Counted from the first letter of the stretch, positions 38,639 to 49,485 are shown. The stretch: 64,000 nucleotides of DNA from CAWAQA01 sp963784065 (GCA_963784065.1 CAWAQA010000007.1:216919-280918); one strand, 5' to 3'. Notes: generated from the sequence alone by a model not told the origin. Made by a program: numbers and translations.

Positions 38639-39886
38639 ATGACGAGAACGAACAGACGCACGTTCATCAAGGCCGCCGGCACATCGACGGCGGCGGCGCT
38701 GCTGGCGGGCATGCCGCCGGGGTGGGTCGGCGGCGCCTACGCGCAGGACGGTCCCGAAGTGCGCACCATGCGCTTCGGCATCATCGCACTCACCGACTGC
38801 GCGCCGATCGTCATGGCGCACGAGCTCGGCTACTTCAAGAAGTTCGGCATCGACGCGGTCGTGTCGAAGGAAGCCTCCTGGGCGGTGATCCGCGACAAGC
38901 TCTCGCTCGGCGAAAACCACGCGACGCACATGCTCATCGGCATGCCGCTCGCCTCGACGATGGGCCTTGCCGGGTCGCCGGTCAAGCCCATGGTCATTCC
39001 CTGGCTCCTCAATCGCAACGGCCAGGCGATCACGCTGAACGCCAGAATGAAGGCCGCCGGCGTCAAGCAGCCGGCCCATGTCAAGCCGCTCGCCGACAAG
39101 GCGAAGGCGGCGGGAGAGCCGCTCACGTTCGCGATGACCTTCCCGCCCGGTACGCACGCGATGTGGATGCGCTACTGGCTGGCGGCCGGCGGCATCAATC
39201 CCGACAAGGACGTGAACCTGATCACGATCCCGCCGCCGCAGATGGTCGCCAACATGAAGGTCGGCAAGATGGACGGCTTCTGTGTCGGCGAGCCGTGGAA
39301 CCTGCGCGCCATCCAGGACAACATCGGCTACACGGTCACGACGACGCAGGCGATGTGGAAGGACCATCCCGAGAAGGTGTGCGCGTTCACCGAGGAGTTC
39401 GCGATGAAGAACCCGAGGACGGTGAAGGCGGTATTGAAGGCGCTGCACCTGGCCAGCGTCGACCTCGACAAGATGGAGAACCGGGCGAAGTTCGCCGAGG
39501 TAATCGCCCGACCGTCCTACATCAATACGACCCCCGCTGCGATCGTCGAACGGCTCCAGGGCAAGTACAACTACGGCGACGGCCGCGTCGAGCAGGATCC
39601 GAACTACATGATCTTTTCGGCCAGGAACTGCAACTACCCGCAGCAGATCTACGCGAAGTGGTGGCTGACGCAGTTCCGCCGCTGGGGCATGGTCAAGACG
39701 GCGCCCGACTACGCCGGTATCGCCAGGCGGGTGCTGCGCTCCGACATGTATTCCGAGGCGATGAAGGAGCTCGGTGTCAATACGAGCATCGCCGAAGAGC
39801 AGGAGATCAGGCTCTTCGACGGCGTGTTCGACGGCAAGTCGCCAGAGCAGTACGCCACGTCGTTCAAAGTTCACAGCATGGCTTAG
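38639..39886 (+). CDS. nrtA: Nitrate/nitrite ABC importer, substrate-binding protein
   Basis: 415 residues with a twin-arginine signal (TNRRTFIKAAG) and an NrtA/SsuA-type binding fold (FGIIALTDCAPIVMAHELGYF, DGFCVGEPWNLRAI, HPEKVCAFTEEFA). The GEPWN segment is typical of nitrate and nitrite binders. Export by Tat is common in this family. It captures nitrate in the periplasm for the permease encoded by the next gene. It begins at the base after the porin stop. Confidence 0.9.
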   Translation: MTRTNRRTFIKAAGTSTAAALLAGMPPGWVGGAYAQDGPEVRTMRFGIIALTDCAPIVMAHELGYFKKFGIDAVVSKEASWAVIRDKLSLGENHATHMLIGMPLASTMGLAGSPVKPMVIPWLLNRNGQAITLNARMKAAGVKQPAHVKPLADKAKAAGEPLTFAMTFPPGTHAMWMRYWLAAGGINPDKDVNLITIPPPQMVANMKVGKMDGFCVGEPWNLRAIQDNIGYTVTTTQAMWKDHPEKVCAFTEEFAMKNPRTVKAVLKALHLASVDLDKMENRAKFAEVIARPSYINTTPAAIVERLQGKYNYGDGRVEQDPNYMIFSARNCNYPQQIYAKWWLTQFRRWGMVKTAPDYAGIARRVLRSDMYSEAMKELGVNTSIAEEQEIRLFDGVFDGKSPEQYATSFKVHSMA

Positions 39887-39919
39887 CGGGTTCCGGTTTC
39901 CTGTGTGGAGTGGGTCTAT

Positions 39920-40681
39920 ATGAAACGCGCGCTCGACTGGTTCCTGCCGCTGATTGGCGTTGGCCTCGCGCTACTCGTCTGGTGGGGCGTCAGTGTGCAG
40001 GTCCCTGACCTGCCCTCGCCTCTGAGGACGTGGGAAGAGAGCAAGCTCTACATCCTCGAGCCGTTCGCAAAGCGAGGCGAGACCGATCAGGGAATCGCTC
40101 TGCTCGCGTACTACAGCCTGCTGCGGGTCGCGCGCGGCTTCCTCCTTGGGGCCGTCATCGGCACGCCGCTCGGGTTCCTGTTCGGCGTGTCACCGATGCT
40201 GACGCGGATGTTCGACCCGCTGATGCAGATCATGCGACCGATTTCGCCGCTGGCGTGGCTGCCGCTGGGTCTGATTCTGTTTCAGAAGTCGGAGCCGGCG
40301 GCGCTCTTCGCCATCGCCGTCTGTTCCATGTGGCCGACGATCATCAACACGATGGTTGGCGTCCGCGCCATCCCGCAAGACTACTGGAACGTGGCGAAGG
40401 TCCTGCGCCTCTCGCGAACGACGACCTTCCTCAAGATCATCCTGCCGGCGACGCTTCCCTACATGTTCACGGGCTATCGGCTCAGCCTCGGCATTGCCTG
40501 GCTCGTCATCGTCGCATCGGAGATGCTGACCGGGACGCCGGGCGTGGGCGGCTTTCTCTGGCAGGAATACAACAGCCTGATCTACGCCCACATCCTGCTC
40601 GCGATCGTCACCATCGGCATCATCGGCTTCGTGCTCGACCGATTGATGGGTTTCGCTGAAGCCAGGCTGCGGGCCGTCTGA
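39920..40681 (+). CDS. nrtB: Nitrate ABC importer, permease
   Basis: 253 residues with about six membrane segments (FLPLIGVGLALLVWWGVSV, GFLLGAVIGTPLGFLFGV) and the ATPase-contact EAA-like loop near VAKVLRLSRTTTFLKIILPATLP. It forms the nitrate channel in the inner membrane. GGAG 9 bases before the ATG at 39920 supports this start over the GTG at 39905. The stop overlaps the start of the next ATPase gene by one base (TGATG). Confidence 0.9.
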   Translation: MKRALDWFLPLIGVGLALLVWWGVSVQVPDLPSPLRTWEESKLYILEPFAKRGETDQGIALLAYYSLLRVARGFLLGAVIGTPLGFLFGVSPMLTRMFDPLMQIMRPISPLAWLPLGLILFQKSEPAALFAIAVCSMWPTIINTMVGVRAIPQDYWNVAKVLRLSRTTTFLKIILPATLPYMFTGYRLSLGIAWLVIVASEMLTGTPGVGGFLWQEYNSLIYAHILLAIVTIGIIGFVLDRLMGFAEARLRAV

Positions 40682-41535
40682 TGGCATTTCTCCACGCCAG
40701 CAGCCTCGGCAAGTCGTTCGCGACGCCAGGCGGCATCCGACACGTGCTGCGCGACGTGTGCCTCGACATCGAGCACGGCGAGTTCGTGTCGATTGTCGGC
40801 GCGATGGGTAGCGGCAAGTCGACGCTGCTCAGCATCCTCGCGGGCCTGACGACGGCGGATTCCGGCGAGGTGCGGGTCGGCGGGCTGCCGGTCACCGGCG
40901 TGCGACAGGATGCGGCGTATGTGTTTCAGAACTATTCGCTCCTGCCATGGTTCACCGCGCTCGAGAACGTGCGGCTGGCCGTGGCTGCGGCATGTCCGAC
41001 CCTCTCGCGCGACGAGCAGAAGGCGCGCGCGCGGCACACGCTGGAGCAGATCGGGCTCGGGAATGCGATCCACCGCCGCCCGAGCCAGCTGTCGGGCGGC
41101 ATGCGCCAGCGCGTCGCCATCGCGCGCGCGTTTGCCGCCGGCCCGCAGCTGCTTTTCATGGACGAGCCGTTCGGCGCGCTCGATGCGCTCACGCGCGAGA
41201 CCGTGCAGCAGGATCTCGTGCGGCTCTGTTCGTCAACGGAGAAGCCGGTCACGACGGTCATGATCACCAACAGCGTGGAAGAAGCCATCCTGCTCTCCGA
41301 TCGGATCGTCCCGATGCTGCCAGGACCGCCGGCAACGCTCGGCGCCCCGATTCCCGTGCTGCTGCCGCGTCCGCGTTCGCTCGCGCAGCTGGCGCGCGAC
41401 GAGGAGGCGACGCAGGTCCGCGCGCATGTCGTGGCGACGCTGACGGCGGCGCTGGGGGGACGCCGTCGTCGTCTGCACCAGGCCGGGACCGCCGCAACAA
41501 CCGTGGTGCCGCTCGCGGCCGAGGAACGGTCATGA
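40681..41535 (+). CDS. nrtC: Nitrate ABC importer, first ATPase
   Basis: 284 residues. Walker A is GAMGSGKST, the signature LSGGMRQRVAIARA is intact and Walker B is LLFMDEPFGALDALTRE. Unlike cyanobacterial NrtC it has no C-terminal NrtA-like regulatory domain. It would pair with the ATPase encoded next, whose start overlaps its stop (ATGA). Powers nitrate import. Confidence 0.85.
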   Translation: MAFLHASSLGKSFATPGGIRHVLRDVCLDIEHGEFVSIVGAMGSGKSTLLSILAGLTTADSGEVRVGGLPVTGVRQDAAYVFQNYSLLPWFTALENVRLAVAAACPTLSRDEQKARARHTLEQIGLGNAIHRRPSQLSGGMRQRVAIARAFAAGPQLLFMDEPFGALDALTRETVQQDLVRLCSSTEKPVTTVMITNSVEEAILLSDRIVPMLPGPPATLGAPIPVLLPRPRSLAQLARDEEATQVRAHVVATLTAALGGRRRRLHQAGTAATTVVPLAAEERS

Positions 41536-42509
41536 GCATTCCGCTCGAGCTGACGGGCCTGACGAGAGTCTTCGACACGCCCGAGGGACCATTCGTCGCC
41601 GTCAAAGACGTCAACGCCGAGATCAAGGCGGCCGAGTTCGTCGCGCTGCTCGGCCATTCCGGGTGTGGCAAGTCGACCGTGCTCTCCATCATCGCCGGCC
41701 TGCAGCGCGCCACCTATGGCGGTGTCGTCATCGACGGCAAGGAAGTCGTTGGCCCCGGGTCCGAACGCGCGATTGTCTTTCAGTCGCCCTGTCTGCTGCC
41801 GTGGCTCACGGCCCGCGAGAACGTCATGCTGGCGGCGTCGCAGAGGGCAGGCACGACCGAGGCGCAAGCACGCAGAGCCGCCGACTACTATCTCGACCTC
41901 GTGGGCGTGGCAGACGCGGCCGCGCAGTTGCCGGCGCAGCTCTCGCTTGGCACGCAGCAATGCGTATCGCTGGCGCGGGCCCTGTCGACCGAGCCGAGAT
42001 TCCTTCTCCTTGACGAGCCGTTCTCCCAGCTCGATTCGCTCACGCGCTTCGAGTTGCAGGACACGCTGCTGCGGGTCTGGGAGGAAACGGACAAGACTGT
42101 CGTCATGGTCACGCATGACGTCGATGAAGCGCTGTATCTGGCGGACCGGCTGATCCTGATGACCGACGGACCGGAAGCGACGGTCGGCGATTCCCTGATC
42201 GTCACCTTCCCGCGACCCCGCGCCAGGGCAGCCGTGCTCGGCCACCCCGATTACCATCACAGCCGTCGATATGTGATCGACTTTCTGGAGCAGCACGCGC
42301 AGCAGTCACGGCCCAGCGTGCTCGACAACGTGCTCCGGAATCGGCTGCCCAGCCGTCTCTCGCTGAGGAGGATGGGTTCGGGCGGGTGCCGTTCTTTAGA
42401 GGAATGTCCTTGTGATTCCTACAGCGGGCCGCCTGCTGGCTGGCCCGCGGAAGTCGCGTGTCGATGCCTGGTTGTGACTACTACTCAATCAGTCTGGACA
42501 GTCCACTAG
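41532..42509 (+). CDS. nrtD: Nitrate ABC importer, second ATPase with degenerate signature
   Basis: 325 residues. Walker A (GHSGCGKST), Walker B (FLLLDEPFSQLDSLTRF) and the switch histidine (VVMVTHDVDEAL) are normal, but the ABC signature reads LSLGTQQCVSLARAL instead of LSGGQQQR. One ATP site of the heterodimer should therefore be weak. The last 40 residues (from about SLRRMGSGG) do not look like the family and may follow an indel; a TGA in another frame near 42363 could be the true end. The annotated stop overlaps that of the convergent next gene. Confidence 0.85.
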   Translation: MSIPLELTGLTRVFDTPEGPFVAVKDVNAEIKAAEFVALLGHSGCGKSTVLSIIAGLQRATYGGVVIDGKEVVGPGSERAIVFQSPCLLPWLTARENVMLAASQRAGTTEAQARRAADYYLDLVGVADAAAQLPAQLSLGTQQCVSLARALSTEPRFLLLDEPFSQLDSLTRFELQDTLLRVWEETDKTVVMVTHDVDEALYLADRLILMTDGPEATVGDSLIVTFPRPRARAAVLGHPDYHHSRRYVIDFLEQHAQQSRPSVLDNVLRNRLPSRLSLRRMGSGGCRSLEECPCDSYSGPPAGWPAEVACRCLVVTTTQSVWTVH

Positions 42510-43294
42510 AGGGGATCCGCGACTTCGTCGAACGCGTAGCACTCGTACTCGAGAAGCTGCGCATTCGGTTCCTTCCGGCGATAGAGGATCATCCTCATCG
42601 TCCACGGTCGCGTGAACACCTTCGGATCCTCGACCGTCACCTCATAGTTGATGTGGTCGGGACCGATGAGCGTGTAGCGTTCGATCAAGTGCAGGGCCTC
42701 GCTGTGGAAATTCCCGGCCCGGTCGAACCACGTCTGATCCGTGAAATGCACGACGTCGACCACTAACGTATCGCCTTCCCAGCGACCGCGCGAATCGCCC
42801 ATCCACCAGTCGATCGGACCACGCGGATGTGCGGTTCCATTCACGTAGATGTGGCGAACTGCGTGCACATATTCGTGAACGAACGCGAAATACGTGGGTG
42901 TCTGGAAGATCTGAAACGGAAACGGCATGTACATGAGTCGCGGCACGCCGGGCAGCAGGCACCGGGCTTCCGGGTCCGCGGTCGCGCGGTTGGCAAAGTT
43001 CTGCTTTTTCTTCTCCGCGGCCCATGGCTGGTAGGGGATTACGTTGCCCACGACGACACTCTGCCCTGCAGGAACGTCCTTCTGCGCCGAGTGACCCTGA
43101 ATATCCCAGGCGGCCGTGTTCACCGCCTGCCAGATGCCCGACAGGTTGGGCTTTCCGTCGGCCGACCGCGGGATCGCAGCAGCCGGCGTTCCGGCCGCTG
43201 GAGCCTGGGCGGCCGCCGCCGCTGGCATGAACCAGAGAAGAGCCATCACCAGCCGCACAGCAGCAATGGCCGAACGGACGAGCGGATTTGTCAT
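42506..43294 (-). CDS. Exported protein of an uncharacterised acidobacterial family, copy 1
   Basis: 262 residues with a signal peptide (VRLVMALLWFMPAAAAAQ). After an N-terminal KPNLSGIWQA motif come CLLPGVPRLMYMPFPFQIFQTP, a WWMGDSRGRWEGDTLVVDV strand and a RYTLIGPDHINYEVTVEDPKVF C-terminal block. The closest relative in the window is the gene 130 bases downstream of its start. It converges with the nitrate importer operon. Such proteins are numerous in Acidobacteriota with no known role. Periplasmic location is inferred from the signal peptide. Confidence 0.75.
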   Translation of the reverse strand: MTNPLVRSAIAAVRLVMALLWFMPAAAAAQAPAAGTPAAAIPRSADGKPNLSGIWQAVNTAAWDIQGHSAQKDVPAGQSVVVGNVIPYQPWAAEKKKQNFANRATADPEARCLLPGVPRLMYMPFPFQIFQTPTYFAFVHEYVHAVRHIYVNGTAHPRGPIDWWMGDSRGRWEGDTLVVDVVHFTDQTWFDRAGNFHSEALHLIERYTLIGPDHINYEVTVEDPKVFTRPWTMRMILYRRKEPNAQLLEYECYAFDEVADPL

Positions 43295-43426
43295 CGTGTC
43301 ACCCTCTCGTCACGGGACGAAAACGGCTCTCAGTTCCCGACGTAGCTGGTTACGCCCCTCACGGCGCCGCCGCGCCGCGCTGGCTTCGCCGATCATTGCG
43401 GCGCTTCTCGATATTGCCGAGTGGAA

Positions 43427-44265
43427 TCAGTGTGGGGCCTGCAGCAGACCCTCGTAACAGGCGTCTTCAAAGAGCTCAAACCCTTTTTCAGGGGTACGTT
43501 TGTGGGTAAACGCGATCTTCCAGGGTCTGGTAAAGGCCTTCGGGTCCTCGAGCGTCGCCTCGTAGTTGATCGTGTTGGCATCGACGAACGCGTAGCGTTC
43601 CACCACGCGCAACGCATCGCTGTGGTAGTGCGCCAGCCTGGTCGAACCAGGTGCGCGCGTCGTTATTGGTGACGTCCACGACGAGCGTATTTCCCTCCCA
43701 GCGTCCGCGCGAGTCTCCACTCCACAGCTTGATGCTCTCCTCGAGGTGCGGACGCCCGTCCAGCGGGATCACGCGAAAGGCGTGCTCGGACCTGGTACAG
43801 GAACAGGACGTATCCCGGAGTCTGGACAATCCGAAATGGCTGGAGGAACGCGAACCGTGGCACACCGGCCATCAAACACCGAAAGATCGGGTCGCGCACC
43901 TTCAGGTCCGGATTGTGGCGGTTCGCAAAACGCCGCTTCTTGATCGCCTGGGCCGCGGGGGTGTACGGAATCGTGTGGTCCGGCGGGTCAACAATCATGT
44001 CCGACGGCAGCACCGGCCGTCCCGCCATCGTTGCGTGAAGGGCGTCGGACCCTTTCTCGATGTCATCGGCCTCATCCGTTCCGATGTCGGCAGACCAGAA
44101 TCCCTCACCCTGAATATCCGGCTGGCCGTCTGGCAGACGCGAAGGCGACCACGCCTTTGCCGTGGCCGCCGGTGCCTGGGCAGCAGCCAGGTCGGTCGCC
44201 AGCCACACGGCGGCGGTTCCCAGCGCCAGCGCCGTGACAGTCACAGCACGGAAGAATCGATGCAT
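43427..44265 (-). CDS. Exported protein of the same family, copy 2 (two frameshifts)
   Basis: About 279 residues. Signal peptide (VTVTALALGTAAVWLATDLAAAQ), then CLMAGVPRFAFLQPFRIVQTPG, SGDSRGRWEGNTLVVDV and RYAFVDANTINYEATLEDPKAF, all parallel to copy 1. Shifts lie near 43790 and 43640, with homology kept on both sides. Both copies are on the minus strand in tandem, so a duplication is likely. The extra upstream frame to 44754 has no family support. Function unknown. Confidence 0.75.
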
Positions 44266-45011
44266 CGCGCTACTCCTCCCTGCGTTGGATCGGGTGTCCC
44301 TGGCCGGTGGATTCCTGGGGAAACGCTGCCGACGGCCGCCGCACTTGGGATCGTTGAAGCGGACGCGTGTCGCTACGTTATCTGGCTCTGCGTGAGGACT
44401 GGGTCCCGTATAAGGCCGCCGCAAACCAGTATGAGCACCACGCATATACCACGGGTTGTGCGGTGAGGCAAGGCGCATGGTCGGCCAGGCGATCGCGAGC
44501 CGTGAAGATCGGCGGACGCATCGCGGCTCGAACGACATGACTCGAGCGCGCGCCGACAGCACGCGCGCCAGAGAAACCGCCGAGGAGTTTTGGCTACCCT
44601 CACCCTTCGCACCAGGGCGCTGCGAAACGTGGAGCGACAACCTTCTGGCCACGAGATCCGGAACGCTCGACAACCTGCCAGGATCGCCTGTGCGTGCTCG
44701 TGGCAGGCCATCTTCGATCATTGCAGCGGATGCAAAGTGTGTGATACTGCGCACCGTCGTTAGACGGTTTCGTTCAGACTATCGTCGTCGCATCATTTTA
44801 ATACTCGTCCGCTCGCTTCATAACTCACTCGCTCGTTCGTTCATACACGCCGATCGCTTCCTCAAATAGACGCCGCTCTCGGCGCCGCGAATACGTGGTG
44901 CGCGCGCTCGTTTCGATACTCTCGGATTCAACCCAGAGAGCGGCGCGCCAAGGTTCTTCCCCGGAACTCCGTCGGTAGTGACCACATCTGGCGTCGTACA
45001 AGGAGGGATCA
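44266..45011. other. Intergenic region before the third receptor
   Basis: A 746-base stretch with no supported gene. It lies between the exported protein (minus) and the receptor (plus), and should hold both promoters. The right end has a strong AAGGAGGG ribosome site just before the receptor ATG. A run of CGCTCG/CGTTCG near 44825 is simple sequence. Confidence 0.5.
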
Positions 45012-47935
45012 ATGCGCATCAGCCTTTCAGATGTTCAATGGGGCCTTGTCCTGGTGCAGATTAGTCTGGTCGCACTCGGCAGCTCCCCGGCAGCCGCCGG
45101 CCAGATACGGCCACGATCCTCGGTCAGGTCACCGATCAGAGCGGCGCCGCGCTGCCCGGCGTCACAGTGACGACTACGAGTCCCGCCTTGCAGGTGCCGC
45201 AGGTGACGGACGTCACGAACGAATTGGGCGAGTACCGCCTGGCGCCGTTGCCGATAGGCGAGTATGAAGTCACGTTCGATCTGGCGAGCTTTCGGCCTGC
45301 CCAACGCCAGAATGTGCGGCTGACCGTCGGGTTCACCGCGAGAATCGATGTGTCGCTCGAGCTGGGCAGCGTCTCCGAGACGCTCACCGTGAGCGGCGCT
45401 GCGCCAGTGGTGGACGTCGCGTCGACCGCCGGCACCACGCTGTTCACGCAGGAGATGCTCGAGGCCATTCCCACGTCCCGAAACGGGCTGATCAGCCTGT
45501 TGAACCTGGCGCCGGGCGTGCGCAGCTTTCTCGATGTCGGTGGAAACATGATCGAGGAGAACCCGCAGGCCCGCGCGTTCGGCCAGAGCGGCCAGGTCTG
45601 GTTCACGATCGACGGGGTCTCGACGACCCATCTGAACGCGGGCGGGGGCAACGGCAGCTATTACGACTATGAAACGGTCGACGAGGTGCGGGTCCAGAGC
45701 CTTGCCACCGACGCGGAGTTCCAGTCGCGCGGCGTTCAGATGGCCGCCATCGTCAAGTCCGGCGGCAATCAGTTCCACGGCGGCGCGTCGTGGGCGCAGA
45801 ACAACGAGAATTTCCAGAGCAACAATATCGACGACGAACTGGCCGACCTGGGCTTCACGGTCGGCAATGCCATCAAGACGCAGTACGACGTCAGCGGCGA
45901 TCTGGGCGGCCGGATCATTCCGAACAAGTTGTGGTTCTACGGCGGGGTGCGCCAGCGTTACAACGAAAAGGAAGTGTTGAACGCCTTCATGCCCGATGGG
46001 TCGCCCGCGCTACGACCAGACCAAACTGCGGTGGCGTACCGGGAAAATTTCATATCAGGCGACCCCCGCGCACCGGTTCATCGGCTTCATGCAGTGGGGA
46101 CGCAAGTTCGAACGGAGCAAGACGAGTGAAGTCCGCTCCTTCGAGGCTCGCAGTGACCGGGATGTCCTGACGCGCCCTGCCAAAGGTGAGTGGCAGGGTG
46201 TGCGCGGCAACTCGCTCATCGCCTCCGCGCAATACAACTACAACCTCTACGACTCGTACATCGCGTTCAACACAGCCGGCATTCCCGGGAGAACAGACCT
46301 CGTCACCCAGAAAGTCACCGGCGAGTCCGGTGCAGCCGGGGAGAGGCAGGTTGTCACCATGAAGCAGACCAGGGGCTCCCTGACCTGGTACAAACCGAAC
46401 TCGTTTTACGGGAACCATGAGCTCAAGACGGGGTTGGAGTACAGCGTACATGGGAGGGTCGAGACGAAGGAAGAGCAGATGGTGAACTACCATCTCTACG
46501 TCCAGAACGGTGTCCCGTACCAGTTCCTTCCGTTCAACGCCCCGACCCAGCCGTCCGTGTTCGCGAACATGTTTGGCAGTTACCTGAGAGACAGCTGGAC
46601 CGTCGGGCGTCGGCTGACGCTGAACCTGGGGCTTCGGTTCGATTGGCAGGAAGGCGTTTGTGCCGGAGCAGTGCCGCGAAGCGGCGACGCCCCCCGCGGA
46701 CGTCGTCTTCCCCGCCGCGTGCTTCCCGAGGGTACAGATCAAGACCTGGACGAGCGTGGCGCCGCGCCTTCATGCCGCCTTCGATCTGTCGGGCGATGGC
46801 AGGACGGTGATCAAGGGTGGGTGGGGGCGCTACGATCACATGCGCCAGCTGGATCCCGACGTGTTACGGCTGGCCGGGAACAGTCAAGCGCTCGCCGTCT
46901 ACCGGTGGCGCGACCTGAACGGGAACCTCGATTACGATCCAGGCGAGGTCAACCTCGATCGGAACGGGCCCGATTTCGTGGAAACCGTCGGCAAGCTTTC
47001 GCAGGGAACGGCGTTGCCTGCTCCGCCACCGAACCACGTCGTGAACCCGAACGAGAGGCAGCCCAAGTACGATGAGCTCTCCCTCTCCGTGGAGCGGGAG
47101 GTGATCGCGAATCTTGCCGTCAAGGGCACGCTGGTGTACTCCCGCACCACGAACGTCATCCGGATCCAGAACAACCTGCGACCCTACGAGACCTACAACG
47201 TTCCGGTCACGCGGCCGGACCCGGGACCGGACGGCGCTGTCGGCACCGCTGACGATCCGGGCACGACGTTCACCTACTTTGAGTTTCCTCCTGAATTGGC
47301 GGGACGACGATTCGAGGAGTTCATGCCCGTCAACGACCCGAATGTCAATCAGAGCTACACAGGCACGGAAGTGGCGGTCGTCAAACGGCTCAGCAATCGC
47401 TGGCAGTTCATGGGCTCCTACTCGGCCACGAAGAAGAACATCCCCATCTATGGCTATCTGGCGAGCGGCAGCTTCATCACCGGCAGCTTCGACTCGGCGC
47501 ATAGTGTCGGAGCCCTCACGCCCAACGACGAGATCAATCGTTCCGATTTCACGTGGGAGCTGAATGGGAAGGCGATGGGCGCGTACGTCTTCCCGGCCGA
47601 CGTGCAGGTATCGGCCAACTTCGAGCATCGAAGCGGCGATCAGTACGCCCGGCAGGTGCGCTTCACGGGTGGGCAGACGATTCCGAATATCCTGCTGAAC
47701 GTAGAGCCCATCGGGACCCAGCACTCACCGGATCTGAACCTGTTGAGCTTCCGGGTCGAGAAAACCTTCCGCGTGCTCAATACGCAGAAGATCGGGGTAC
47801 GGGTCGAATCTGTACAATGCGCTGAACGCGAGCACGGCAACGATCATAGACCCGCGATCGGGAGCGAGGTTCCTGCGGCCCGTGAACATTCTGCCGCCGC
47901 GCATTGCCGAACTGAGCGCGTCGTACACGTTTTAA
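45012..47935 (+). CDS. TonB-dependent receptor, carboxypeptidase-regulatory type (four frameshifts)
   Basis: About 970 residues when read across shifts near 45108, 46005, 46650 and 47815. The N-terminal regulatory-like domain (GQVTDQSGAALPGVTVTT) and plug (WFTIDGVSTTHLNAGG, GVQMAAIVKSGGNQFHGG) precede a barrel ending SASYTF. A near-ideal ribosome site (AAGGAGGG) lies 5 bases upstream of the ATG. Homology resumes after each shift. Ligand unknown. A branched-chain aminotransferase gene follows by 93 bases on the same strand. Confidence 0.83.
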
Positions 47936-48028
47936 CGTGGTCCTCACGACGTAGTGCCGAAGGGCCCGATGTGGCCGGATCGGGCTCTTCGGCAGCTCTC
48001 GTATCGACGGACCAGGATTCAGCGAAGG

Positions 48029-49009
48029 ATGCTCGAACAGGCGAAGTACCTGTGGTGGAATGGCCAGATCGTCGCGTGGGAGGATGCCAAGGTCCACGTG
48101 ACGATCCTTGGCTGGTCGACGCTCGGTGCGGTGTTCGAAGGAATAAAGGCATATTGGAGCAGCGAACGGCAGGAGCTGTACGGGCTGCAGTTTGCCGACC
48201 ACTACAACCGCTTCCTGGATTCGATGCGGCTTCAGCGCATGACCCCGCGCTGGACCGCGGGCGAACTGATGGACGCGTCCTTCGAGCTGCTCCGCCTCAA
48301 CGAGGTGAGACACGACGCCTACATTCGCCCGATTGCATACTTTGGCGGCACGACCTGGTTTTCCACCTGCAGCGACTCGCCGGGCGACGTGTTCATCTGG
48401 ACCACCCCGTTCGATTCCGCGCTCGGCTCCGGCCGCACGTACAAGGCGTGCGTCTCGTCGTGGACGCGGCTTGGCGACAACGTGATGTCGCCTCGGATCA
48501 AGTGCATCTCGAACTATCAGAACAGCCGCATGGCGCTCATCGAGGCGAACCGGCACGGCTATGACTACCCGATTCTGCTGAACGATCGGCACAAGGTGAC
48601 CGAAGGTCCGGCTTCCTGCCTGTTCGTCATCCGCAAGGGTGTCGCAATCACACCCGCGATCACGAGCGGCATCCTGGAAAGCATCACGCGCAGAACGCTG
48701 CTTCAGATGTGCCGGGAAGATTTGGGCATACCGACAGAGGAACGGGAGGTCGACCGTACCGAGCTGTACGTCGCCGACGAGCTGTTTTTTTGTGGAACCG
48801 GCGCAGAGATTCAGCCGGTGATCGACATCGACGGGTATCAGGTCGGCGAAGGCACGATCGGTCCGATCACCCGGCGCCTGGAAGCGGCCTACCAGGATAT
48901 GGTCCGTGGCGCCTCGCGACACGACGGCTGGCGCGCACCGATCTATCGAACGGCCGGGGTAAGCGTCGACGAAACTATTCCTCGTGCCGGCCGCGTCCAG
49001 CCAGGGTAA
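48029..49009 (+). CDS. ilvE: Branched-chain amino-acid aminotransferase, class IV PLP enzyme
   Basis: 326 residues of the class IV aminotransferase fold. The PLP lysine is in SPRIKCISNYQNSRMALIEA, followed by the expected HGYDYPILLNDRHKVTEG. A further PLP-contact segment is TSGILESITRRTLLQM. It would interconvert branched-chain amino and keto acids. The ATG at 48029 is chosen because the family starts with a short WWNGQIVAW segment. Spacing from the receptor suggests its own promoter. Confidence 0.85.
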   Translation: MLEQAKYLWWNGQIVAWEDAKVHVTILGWSTLGAVFEGIKAYWSSERQELYGLQFADHYNRFLDSMRLQRMTPRWTAGELMDASFELLRLNEVRHDAYIRPIAYFGGTTWFSTCSDSPGDVFIWTTPFDSALGSGRTYKACVSSWTRLGDNVMSPRIKCISNYQNSRMALIEANRHGYDYPILLNDRHKVTEGPASCLFVIRKGVAITPAITSGILESITRRTLLQMCREDLGIPTEEREVDRTELYVADELFFCGTGAEIQPVIDIDGYQVGEGTIGPITRRLEAAYQDMVRGASRHDGWRAPIYRTAGVSVDETIPRAGRVQPG

Positions 49010-49061
49010 GGAATCGAGCGCGCGGGTCGAGTGACGGGCGCATCACGCGAGCGGGCGGATT

Positions 49062-49418
49062 CTATCCCGCATCCTCCGCGATTCTTGCCTTCACCAGCTT
49101 GCGAATGAGTGTGGCCGGCAGACCAGAACGGGCAGAGAATCGAATCGTTCCTCGACTGGTATCGTATCCGGCCAGATCCTGCTCCAGGGTCGCCACGGTA
49201 TCGCCGCTCATGGGATGAAACGAACAGTGGTTCGCAGCCGCTTTGAAGCCGGCGATGAGCTTCCCGTTCAGGCGGAACGCGGGCATGCCATAGCTGATGG
49301 ACTCCTCCGCTTCGGGTGCCGCCGCACGGACGGCTCGACGCACCTTCTGTAGCGCCCTGCGGTTCTCCGCGGACAGACCAGCCAGGTATTCGTCAATAGT
49401 CCGAGGCTTCGTCGCCAT
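49062..49418 (-). CDS. DUF1801/YdhG-like small protein
   Basis: 118 residues with the DUF1801 pattern: TIDEYLAGLSAENRRALQKVR, SYGMPAFRLNGKLIAGFKAA and LIRKLVKARIAED. Relatives are described as iron-chaperone-like or of unknown function. ATG at 49418 has AGGAGG 6 bases upstream; an ATG at 49424 would touch that site, so it is rejected. Single gene, convergent with the aminotransferase. Confidence 0.8.
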   Translation of the reverse strand: MATKPRTIDEYLAGLSAENRRALQKVRRAVRAAAPEAEESISYGMPAFRLNGKLIAGFKAAANHCSFHPMSGDTVATLEQDLAGYDTSRGTIRFSARSGLPATLIRKLVKARIAEDAG

Positions 49419-49485
49419 GAACATCCTCCTTCACCGCCTCCGAGGGTCAAAGCCAAGAGTGCTATACAAGAAGGTGTGAAAACAT

